From the NCBI GenBank assembly GCA_938003565.1, contig CALKYB010000017.1, positions 1-7,372 of the forward strand: a stretch of DNA of 7,372 bases, written 5' to 3'. Below, piece by piece: positions 1 through 5,325 of the stretch (position 1 is the first letter of the stretch; every line of letters begins with the position of its first letter). This DNA is from an uncultured bacterium. Lineage in GTDB: Bacteria; Bdellovibrionota_C; UBA2361; SZUA-149; CALKYB01. A model generated the notes under the pieces. It did no database searches, was not told the DNA's origin, and was given only the letters and a program-made list of their open reading frames with translations. The position numbers and the translations under genes are program-made.

Positions 1-1
1 T

Positions 2-796
2 GAAGCTGTACTTATTTGTCAGCCGCGCCGCTATACTCTTTGTATCTCTTCTCAAGTTGGTTGTGCCATCGGCTGTACTTTTTGTAGAACAGCTCTCATG
101 GGTCTTAAGAGAAATCTTGCAACTAGGGAGATTCTTGGGCAGGTGATGGCGGTAGTGGATTTTATAGATTCACCCCCCGATTCTGTAAAAACAAAACCGC
201 AGCAGTTTAAGAATATTGTTTTCATGGGGATGGGAGAGCCCCTCCATAACAGTGAAAATGTATTCCGCACTGCTAAAATACTCTGCGATCCCTACGCTCT
301 TGCTCTTTCCTATAAGAGGGTAACTATCTCGACTTCCGGTTTGGTTAAACAAATTACTGCTATGGCTGACCAGCAGATTCCAGCTAGTCTTGCTATCTCC
401 CTTAATGCAACCACCGACGAGGTGAGGAGTAAATTGATACCCATTAATAAGAAATGGCCTATTGAAAAACTACTTGAGACGCTGGATTACTATACAAAGA
501 CTACTAGGAGAGAAGTCACGTTGGAGTATGTTATGCTGGCCGGAGTTAATGATTCTGATGCCGATCTAAAGCGCTTGGCTTCTATTTCGAATAAGCTGCC
601 TTCAAAAATTAATTTAATACCCTATAATAGTAATTCTGGTTTGGGCTTTAGGAGTCCAGAGAAAGCAAAAATTATTAATTGGCAGAATAGACTTTGTGAT
701 TTGGGATTGAATGCGAGAGTTCGCTGGTCCAAGGGTGAGGATATTGATGCAGCCTGCGGTCAGCTTGCGACTGACTCTGAAAAAGCTCTTGCTTAG
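2..796 (+). CDS. rlmN: RlmN, 23S rRNA (adenine2503-C2)/tRNA (adenine37-C2) methyltransferase, 5'-truncated by window edge
   Basis: Radical-SAM methyltransferase that adds a methyl to C2 of A2503 in 23S rRNA and, in E. coli, of A37 in some tRNAs. The reading frame is open from base 2, so the visible 264 codons are the C-terminal part; roughly the first 100 residues lie outside. In the partial protein, Cys21, Cys25 and Cys28 form the CxxxCxxC cluster motif that binds the 4Fe-4S centre. Cys14, seven residues earlier, matches E. coli Cys118. Cys252 in the GEDIDAACGQL motif matches the methyl-carrying Cys355. The SAM-binding GMGEPL segment follows the cluster, and the VTISTSG and SLNA segments are also typical. 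All catalytic residues are present, so the enzyme should be active. The internal ATG at 98 lies after the cluster and is not a start. The next gene, mtnP, follows after 52 nt. Confidence 0.97.
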   Translation, partial: EAVLICQPRRYTLCISSQVGCAIGCTFCRTALMGLKRNLATREILGQVMAVVDFIDSPPDSVKTKPQQFKNIVFMGMGEPLHNSENVFRTAKILCDPYALALSYKRVTISTSGLVKQITAMADQQIPASLAISLNATTDEVRSKLIPINKKWPIEKLLETLDYYTKTTRREVTLEYVMLAGVNDSDADLKRLASISNKLPSKINLIPYNSNSGLGFRSPEKAKIINWQNRLCDLGLNARVRWSKGEDIDAACGQLATDSEKALA

Positions 797-833
797 TTAT
801 TAGACACCAAACACATCTTTTAAAAGTCTTAAT

Positions 834-840
834 AGAGGAG
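834..840 (+). promoter_or_regulatory. Ribosome binding site of mtnP
   Basis: AGAGGAG ends 8 nt before the ATG at 849, which is good spacing. The in-frame TTG at 843 is only 2 nt from this site and is therefore unlikely to be used. This decides the start of mtnP. Confidence 0.75.
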
Positions 841-848
841 AGTTGCTC

Positions 849-1727
849 ATGGCTCAAACAATAGCAGTTATTGGTGGAAGTGGACTTTATCAATTGGACG
901 AAGACCTGAAGTCTGAGTCGGTTACTGTGGAGACTCCTTTTGGCTCTCCGAGTGGAGCAATCCAGAGGGTTGTGATTGGTGACTCCGAAGTATTATTCTT
1001 GCCACGTCATGGTCCTGGTCATACGCTACTTCCATCGGAAGTTAACTACAGAGCAAATATTTGGGCCTTAAAGAGTTTAGGCGCTACCTGGTGTTTGGGA
1101 GTTGGTGCGGTTGGTAGTTTGCAAGAAGAGGTTAAACCAGGAGATTTTGTTCTTTGCGATCAGTTTATTGATAGAACTAAGCAAAGAGCAGCGAGTTTTT
1201 TCGGTGATGGTATTGTTGCTCACGTTCAGTTTGCTGATCCTGTCTGTCCAAGTTTTACAAAATTTATTTCAGAAGGCCTTGGGAAACTCTCCGATAGTTT
1301 GACTGGGGATGTTCATCAGAAGGGCACTTACCTTTGTATGGAAGGTCCTGCTTTTTCCACAAGAGCAGAGTCTAGTTTCTATAGAACAATTGGAGCTTCA
1401 GTCATTGGTATGACCTCGCTTACGGAAGCTAAGTTGGCCAGGGAGGCTGAGTTGGCCTATGCTTGTCTCTGTTTGGTAACTGATTATGATTGTTGGAGAA
1501 GTTCTGATTCTGATGTTGATGTTACGGAGATTATCGAAACTTTAGGCCGCAGTACATCATCAGCTAAGAGGGTAATTAAATATATAGCTGAGGAAATTGC
1601 TGACCTTAAGCCCAGCGAAATGGCCTCTAGGGCTTTAGAGACAGCTATAATATCCAACCCGGAGCTTGTTCCTCCAGAAACGATGGAGAGGCTCAAACCG
1701 ATTTTGAAAAGGGTTATGAACTCATAG
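849..1727 (+). CDS. mtnP: S-methyl-5'-thioadenosine phosphorylase (MTAP, PNP/UDP phosphorylase family)
   Basis: Cleaves 5'-methylthioadenosine with phosphate into adenine and 5-methylthioribose-1-phosphate, removing the by-product of polyamine and related SAM-consuming pathways. It feeds purine salvage and methionine salvage. The 292-residue length is close to the usual 270-300. Visible motifs are GGSGLY (residues 9-14, phosphate loop), RHGPGHTLLPSEVNYRANIW (53-72), GAVGSLQEEVKPGDFVLCDQ (86-105) with FIDRT following, EGPAFSTRAES (165-175) and TDYDCW (211-216). The Asp-Tyr-Asp of the last motif contacts the adenine amino group and separates MTAP from 6-oxopurine phosphorylases, which have Asn there. 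Gly187 in VIGMT stands where human MTAP has Asn, as in some bacterial relatives; an inosine-type substrate is therefore not fully excluded, but adenine specificity is likelier. It lies between rlmN and a membrane-protein gene on the same strand. Confidence 0.95.
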   Translation: MAQTIAVIGGSGLYQLDEDLKSESVTVETPFGSPSGAIQRVVIGDSEVLFLPRHGPGHTLLPSEVNYRANIWALKSLGATWCLGVGAVGSLQEEVKPGDFVLCDQFIDRTKQRAASFFGDGIVAHVQFADPVCPSFTKFISEGLGKLSDSLTGDVHQKGTYLCMEGPAFSTRAESSFYRTIGASVIGMTSLTEAKLAREAELAYACLCLVTDYDCWRSSDSDVDVTEIIETLGRSTSSAKRVIKYIAEEIADLKPSEMASRALETAIISNPELVPPETMERLKPILKRVMNS

Positions 1728-1756
1728 GGGCTTTAGTCTGAGCTAATGCATATATA

Positions 1757-3037
1757 ATGATCAAAGCCGCCCGTTTGCTTAATTTATTTCAAATTGTATA
1801 TCGCTCCATCATAATCGGAGCGCAAAGATTCTATTTTGATGACGGGTTTTCGCGTGCCGCTGCGCTGGCATATTCATCACTTCTTGCCTTGGTTCCCCTA
1901 ACGGCTATGACCGTGCAGCTTTTGAGTAGTGTTAATATTGGCCAAGCTAAGGCTATGGACGCTATCCGAGGTATTTTAGAGCGAATGTTGCCTCCGGGTG
2001 AGAACGAAATAGTTTTAGATCTACAGAATCAAATTTTTTCGGTCTTGGAGTCTCTTGGATCTAATGTAAAAGACTTGAATTCCGTAACTATAATAATCCT
2101 CATCGTTACAACCGTAGCTCTCTTTAATACTATTCAGAGTGCAATTGACTATGTTTGGAGAGTGCATTCGGGCTCAGGAATTTTTCAAAGAATAATAGCC
2201 CACTGGACTGTTTTTACCGCTTGGCTCTTGCTTATTGCTGTTTCAGTTTATTGGACAGGTCAGTTTGGCGGCATGGCGGATGATTATCTTATTTTTAAAG
2301 ACATTCCCTGGATAGATTTTCGCCAGATTTTCCCAATACTACTTACTTGGTTCACCCTGAGTGTGCTTTACGCTAAGGTGCCAGCGGCGTCAGTGAGATT
2401 TAAGGATGCTATGCTCGGGGGTGCCGTATCTGCGATATTGTTTGAGTTGCTAAAAAGAGGTTTCGCCTATTATGTTGGTCGATCTACCACTTATAGTGCT
2501 TTGTATGGCATCCTAGCGGCGATCCCCTTATTTTTGTTTTGGCTTTATTTAATATGGGTAGTTGTTTTGCTTGGAGCTCATATTACTTACCAGGCTGGCA
2601 GTTTGAAAATGATGGGAGGCCTGCGTCGCTACGCGACAGATTTAGGAGAGATTGGTTCGCTGTTGGGCTTGAGAATACTACAAATTATTGCCGAGAGATT
2701 TATAGATGGAGAAGAGCCTCCGACTGAAGGAGAGTTGGCAGCGGAGACTAGCTCGGACCCCGTTTTAGTTCGATCTTGCTTAGATTTGTTAACTGAATCC
2801 AGAATTTTAACATTGCCAAACCCAGAACGGCATTCTCGCACTTTGGTGAAAACTCCGAGAAAGACGAAAGTTAGTGATATATTAAAGACTTTTCGATCAA
2901 AAGCCTCTAGGTCGGTTAGTCTTGAGAAAGAATATCATGAAAATCATACCCTGAGTAGTTTTTCAAAAGTCTCTAGGAAAAGAAAGAAAGATTTAGGCAA
3001 ACTGTCTTTAGAGGAATTTGTAACCTTGGCTAGGTAG
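1757..3037 (+). CDS. YihY/BrkB-family (UPF0761) inner-membrane protein with long cytoplasmic C-terminal extension
   Basis: Polytopic membrane protein of the YihY family, once called ribonuclease BN; that name is wrong, since RNase BN is the elaC product. The biochemical function is not firmly known. The core is residues 1-280, with about six hydrophobic segments near 34-58, 109-130, 149-170, 190-208, 217-240 and 248-278. Family motifs include AAALAYSSLLALVPLTA (34-50), NTIQSAIDYVWRV (124-136) and GILAAIPLFLFWLYLIWVVV (251-270). E. coli YihY is about 290 residues. This protein has 426, adding a segment that could be a winged helix (about 295-352) and a Lys/Arg-rich tail (about 355-415). The start at 1757 has only a poor upstream SD; the stop of a three-codon ATG ORF overlaps it as TAATG. 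It begins 29 nt after mtnP and converges on the small gene at 3061-3240. Confidence 0.9.
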   Translation: MIKAARLLNLFQIVYRSIIIGAQRFYFDDGFSRAAALAYSSLLALVPLTAMTVQLLSSVNIGQAKAMDAIRGILERMLPPGENEIVLDLQNQIFSVLESLGSNVKDLNSVTIIILIVTTVALFNTIQSAIDYVWRVHSGSGIFQRIIAHWTVFTAWLLLIAVSVYWTGQFGGMADDYLIFKDIPWIDFRQIFPILLTWFTLSVLYAKVPAASVRFKDAMLGGAVSAILFELLKRGFAYYVGRSTTYSALYGILAAIPLFLFWLYLIWVVVLLGAHITYQAGSLKMMGGLRRYATDLGEIGSLLGLRILQIIAERFIDGEEPPTEGELAAETSSDPVLVRSCLDLLTESRILTLPNPERHSRTLVKTPRKTKVSDILKTFRSKASRSVSLEKEYHENHTLSSFSKVSRKRKKDLGKLSLEEFVTLAR

Positions 3038-3060
3038 AGTAGTGTTGGGGGACGAGGGTC

Positions 3061-3240
3061 TTATTCTTCGATTGTGATTTTCCCTTCTTTAATTAAGGTA
3101 TAGAGGCGGCCAATTTCTTCCTTTTCTTCACTGTCTATCTTTCCATCTTCATGGAAGCTTTTCATCAGCTGTGCGTATTCTTCTTTGTCAATAACTGCGT
3201 CTTCAATAATTTTATCCACCATTTCTTTGATACTAGACAT
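3061..3240 (-). CDS. Small acidic protein (59 aa) with three degenerate D-G-x-I-x-x-E-E repeats
   Basis: I do not recognise a named family. The 59 residues run from ATG (3240-3238) to TAA (3063-3061). The protein is predicted helical and rich in Glu, Asp and Lys. Three similar units occur: EDAVIDKEE (13-21), EDGKIDSEE (31-39) and KEGKITIEE (51-59), spaced 18 and 20 residues apart and separated by helix-like stretches. The pattern recalls the helix-turn-helix units of TerB-like or degenerate EF-hand proteins, but canonical calcium ligands at loop positions 1 and 3 are missing. An AGGGA sequence lies 11 nt upstream of the ATG. The gene begins 14 nt after the kinase stop, so the two are probably cotranscribed and may work together. 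A soluble kinase substrate or adaptor is only an inference. Codon structure, SD and repeat pattern make it a likely real gene. Confidence 0.7.
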   Translation of the reverse strand: MSSIKEMVDKIIEDAVIDKEEYAQLMKSFHEDGKIDSEEKEEIGRLYTLIKEGKITIEE

Positions 3241-3254
3241 AGTAGTTATTGTCC

Positions 3255-4733
3255 CTATTCAATTTTCTTAAGCTCAACTTCTGGTCTGAAAAGCCCTTTT
3301 CTCTGGAGCTCTTCCATTGATTTATCAACTTCTTCTTGATTAAAAAACGGACCGATATAAACTCGATACATTATATAATCACCTTCAAGAATAGTTTGAA
3401 GTTGGAGTGGAAATCCAGCCTCGTCTAAGCTAGCAGAGGTGTCAGCAGCCTCTAATATACTCGAAGATGCAAGATATTCTACATAATATCCCGGTGGCAC
3501 TTTCGCAGCAAAGCCCTTAGCAAACTCCTCTTCATCCACACTAGAAGGATCGTCATAGGAAGAATTTGTAGTTGTTTTGTCCGGTGTCTTAGGTGAGGCT
3601 TTTTGTCCTGACTGGTAGTATAGGACAAACAATGCGAGTCCAAGTAATACCATGAAAGCGCCAAATAGAGCCTTTAGTGTAGCGATTGAGAATAGTCCTG
3701 AGCTTTGAGTGTGCGGACTTTGGCCGAAAGCCTTGTTGACTAACTTGCTAGCTTGTTTTTTCTTTTTTTTCTGTTCCCGTTTACTAAGCCCACTAGCATT
3801 GCCACTTAGAGTTGATTCCGGTCGAATGCTAGCAGCTCCATCTCCAAGATTAGCGATTGCTGCAATCTTTGGAGGAGATTTAGGCATTAGTAGTTCTGGT
3901 TTTACTCCAGCGTTAATCGAGAATTCATTTAGAGCTTGAACCATTTCTCCAGCAGACTGAAATCTATGACTGGGTTCCACAGCCATTGCCGTAACAATTA
4001 GGTCACTGAGTTCTGGTGGGCATTCAGGATTGATTTCGCTTGGAGGGACGATCTCTTGAGTTAATCTCAGAGCTAGCGCGCGAATTGGAGATTCGGCTTT
4101 GTAGGGTTTTCTGCCAGTTACTAGCTCGTAAGCGCAAATTCCTAGACTATAGATATCTGAGGATGGAGTAAGTGTTCCGTCTTTTACATACTCGGGGCTC
4201 AGATATTCAAGTTTACCAGTAATCCCTGAACCTGTGCTGATCGTGGCACCAACTCTTGCTGCTCCGAAGTCCGTTATTTTAATTTCACCTTTTGAGCCAA
4301 ATAATACATTCTCGGGTCTCACATCCCGGTGAATGATGCCTGACTGATGTATCATTGAAAGGCCGTTTAAGGCTTCACCTAGGAGGTAGACCACCTGACC
4401 AGCTGAGACAGGTTGTTTGGATGAAATGAGATCTCTTAAACTTCCAAGCGAAAGATACTCCATTTCCAGACCAAGAATCTGACCATCTCGATGATATCCT
4501 CGACTGCGAATAATATTACGGTGCTGCAGTTCGTAGGTAACTAGAATTTCGTTTCGAAATCGCTTCGCAGAGAGGTCGTCGATACTACTCTCCGTTAATT
4601 TCATTATTTTAAGCGTACAAGGACTGTCAGGAAAATCCTGGTGCCTGGCAAGAAAAACTCCATCTTGAGCTCCTCGCTCAAAACAATGAAGGATCTCAAA
4701 ATGCCCAAAAACTATTGTGCCTACCTCAAGCAA
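3255..4733 (-). CDS. Membrane-anchored Ser/Thr protein kinase (PknB/Hanks type) with C-terminal SPOR domain
   Basis: Cytoplasmic eukaryotic-like kinase (about 10-270), linker (270-347), Lys-rich stretch (318-330), one membrane segment (about 349-373), Ser/Asp/Thr-rich spacer (375-410) and an extracytoplasmic SPOR-like domain (about 415-490; YYVEYLASS near the start, YRVYIGPFFNQEEV near the end). Kinase landmarks are glycine loop RGAQDGVFLA (20-29), ATP lysine Lys42, helix-C Glu62, HRDVRPEN (135-142, catalytic Asp137), DFG (155-157), SPE (179-181), DIYSLG (193-198) and Arg257. The usual HRDLKPEN lysine is Arg139. SPOR domains bind denuded septal glycan, so the protein may sense cell-wall state as PASTA kinases do in Gram-positives. 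The TTG start is the only sensible one: an in-frame TGA lies two codons upstream, an AGAG SD is 8 nt away, and the kinase fold starts about ten residues later. The acidic small gene follows. Confidence 0.93.
   Translation of the reverse strand: MLEVGTIVFGHFEILHCFERGAQDGVFLARHQDFPDSPCTLKIMKLTESSIDDLSAKRFRNEILVTYELQHRNIIRSRGYHRDGQILGLEMEYLSLGSLRDLISSKQPVSAGQVVYLLGEALNGLSMIHQSGIIHRDVRPENVLFGSKGEIKITDFGAARVGATISTGSGITGKLEYLSPEYVKDGTLTPSSDIYSLGICAYELVTGRKPYKAESPIRALALRLTQEIVPPSEINPECPPELSDLIVTAMAVEPSHRFQSAGEMVQALNEFSINAGVKPELLMPKSPPKIAAIANLGDGAASIRPESTLSGNASGLSKREQKKKKKQASKLVNKAFGQSPHTQSSGLFSIATLKALFGAFMVLLGLALFVLYYQSGQKASPKTPDKTTTNSSYDDPSSVDEEEFAKGFAAKVPPGYYVEYLASSSILEAADTSASLDEAGFPLQLQTILEGDYIMYRVYIGPFFNQEEVDKSMEELQRKGLFRPEVELKKIE
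3748..3770 (-). other. Candidate -1 frameshift (or transcriptional slippage) site in the kinase gene
   Basis: On the coding strand, codons 322-326 read AAA AAA AAG AAA AAA, a run of eight A, one G and six A. Codons 322-324 contain the heptamer A_AAA_AAG (3768-3762) in the correct frame; this is the slippery sequence of E. coli dnaX. A -1 slip would add Glu-Lys-Thr-Ser and stop at TAG (3750-3748). The product would be a kinase of about 328 residues with no membrane segment and no SPOR domain. A GGGAA lies just upstream, but I see no convincing stimulatory hairpin downstream. The heptamer is certain; its use is inference. Confidence 0.35.
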
Positions 4734-4741
4734 TACTCAAT

Positions 4742-4745
4742 CTCT
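4742..4745 (-). promoter_or_regulatory. Ribosome binding site supporting the TTG start of the kinase
   Basis: AGAG on the minus strand ends 8 nt before the TTG at 4733-4731. It is weak on its own, but an in-frame TGA closes the frame two codons further upstream and there is no in-frame ATG before codon 44, which lies inside the kinase fold. Confidence 0.5.
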
Positions 4746-4748
4746 AAA

Positions 4749-4777
4749 ATCGTACTTAACCATACTGTAACCAACAA
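4749..4777 (-). promoter_or_regulatory. Possible sigma70-type promoter of the kinase operon
   Basis: On the minus strand, TTGTTG (4777-4772) and TACGAT (4754-4749) are separated by 17 nt. They match 3/6 and 4/6 of the consensus. Transcription would begin near 4742, leaving a leader of only about 10 nt with the SD at its very 5' end. That is unusually short, so this is a weak prediction and a promoter further upstream is equally possible. The -35 box overlaps the dyad at 4766-4784. Confidence 0.25.
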
Positions 4778-4784
4778 GGTTACA
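4766..4784. promoter_or_regulatory. Perfect 7-bp inverted repeat upstream of the kinase gene, candidate operator
   Basis: TGTAACC-AACAA-GGTTACA is a 19-bp dyad with perfect arms and a 5-nt spacer, 32 nt upstream of the kinase TTG. It overlaps the proposed -35 box. Neither strand has a U tract right after it, so it does not look like a terminator. Size and symmetry fit a dimeric repressor site. The regulator is unknown. Confidence 0.4.
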
Positions 4785-5155
4785 AAAACTTAAAATTATG
4801 CGGTCATTGATACTGCTCAGGTAAACCGAAACCCATGACTCTTCTATCGACAAGTTATTCAAGAACAGAAGGGATACTTATAACTTCCTGAATATACTAG
4901 CTATATTGAGTATGCAAAATAGTCTAGATTTGCACAAGTTCTAAGAAGCTAAATTTTAGCCCATCTATTGAGCTAGATTTGGCAAGAGAGTTACGTAGCT
5001 TTGGGATCTAGCTGAGGGGAAACGACCTATACTTTTTAGATTGTTGCAGAGGTTAAAATTTTTTGGAGGTGGGGGCTGGATTGTAGAACGCGAGGCTAGT
5101 TTAGGAAGGTAGAAAAAAAATTATAAAACCAGTATTTTCTTGTCCAGTAATTGAA

Positions 5156-5176
5156 CCTCCGTCGACTCAAGGGAGG
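5156..5176 (+). promoter_or_regulatory. Short hairpin that could mask the Shine-Dalgarno of the small ORF
   Basis: CCTCC (5156-5160) can pair with GGAGG (5172-5176) across an 11-nt loop. The 3' arm lies within the SD of the ORF starting at 5182. Such pairing would hide the ribosome site and, through coupling, could also limit purQ translation. Five base pairs is short, so it may be chance. Confidence 0.3.
5171..5176 (+). promoter_or_regulatory. Strong ribosome binding site for the 47-aa ORF
   Basis: GGGAGG lies 5 nt before the ATG at 5182. By eye it is among the strongest SD sequences in the window and the main reason to treat the following short ORF as translated. Confidence 0.5.
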
Positions 5177-5181
5177 CTAGA

Positions 5182-5325
5182 ATGTGGGCTTTGAAGATTG
5201 TACACTATTTTAGGATTTTAAAAGGGTACGCCTATATGTTAAAAAGAAATTTCACTTGGCGGGGTTTAGTTTATTTTAGGTCGTATTGGTTAATAGAGCT
5301 CAGTGCTGCAATTGTTGGATTTTAA
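5182..5325 (+). CDS. Possible 47-aa hydrophobic, basic small protein or leader peptide upstream of purQ
   Basis: I do not recognise this protein. It runs from ATG 5182 to TAA 5323-5325, and the purQ ATG follows with no gap, so the two could be translationally coupled; purQ has only a weak SD of its own. The 47 residues are rich in Tyr, Phe, Trp, Leu, Ile, Val, Arg and Lys, with only one acidic residue (Glu39), and end in a hydrophobic stretch (WLIELSAAIVGF, 36-47). It could be a small membrane-associated protein or a regulatory leader peptide. PurS often stands at this position, but PurS is about 80 residues, acidic and quite different in sequence, so this is not PurS. The composition could also be that of chance AT-rich DNA. 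Support is the GGGAGG site and the exact stop-start junction. Confidence 0.4.
   Translation: MWALKIVHYFRILKGYAYMLKRNFTWRGLVYFRSYWLIELSAAIVGF

Larger units (their letters stand above)
4734..5181. other. Intergenic region between the divergent kinase and purQ blocks, no gene recognised
   Basis: These 448 nt contain no reading frame with convincing coding features and no RNA family I recognise; I looked for tRNA, purine-, ZTP- and glycine-type riboswitch signatures. Both flanking operons start here, so both promoters should lie within it. Visible elements are the dyad at 4766-4784, a 13-bp palindrome GCTAAA-T-TTTAGC (4948-4960), a 9-bp direct repeat CTAGATTTG (4924-4932 and 4973-4981), GAGGCTAG twice (5092-5099 and 5173-5180), and a purine-rich stretch around 5063-5080. 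TATACT at 5028-5033 resembles a -10 box but lacks a well-spaced -35. Confidence 0.6.

Noticed and set aside
817..826. Perfect palindrome CTTTTAAAAG between rlmN and mtnP
   Set aside because: It is pure AT core with single G/C ends, has no terminator-like T-run and no second copy that I can see.
843..848. TTG at 843 as an upstream start of mtnP
   Set aside because: It is only 2 nt from the SD, whereas the ATG at 849 has 8-nt spacing and gives the usual MTAP N-terminus.
1746..1759. TATAAT at 1753-1758 as a promoter, and the three-codon ORF from ATG 1746 as a leader
   Set aside because: The TATAAT overlaps the start codon of the membrane-protein gene and has no -35 at proper spacing. A three-codon ORF cannot be told from chance.
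3038..3060. A bidirectional terminator between the convergent genes
   Set aside because: The 23 nt contain no stem with a U tract on either strand.
3109..3180. Canonical calcium-binding EF-hand in the 59-residue protein
   Set aside because: The loops keep a Gly-x-Ile core and the final Glu, but lack the acidic ligands at positions 1 and 3.
3709..3939. Plus-strand ORF opposite the kinase gene
   Set aside because: It is a shadow of the kinase coding strand; its Phe/Leu run comes from the A-rich lysine codons and it has no SD or family resemblance.
5028..5033. TATACT as the -10 box of the right block
   Set aside because: The nearest -35-like TTGGGA is 21 nt away, which is outside the usual range.
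5182..5325. The 47-codon ORF as purS
   Set aside because: Its length and basic, aromatic composition do not fit PurS, and no PurS motif is visible.
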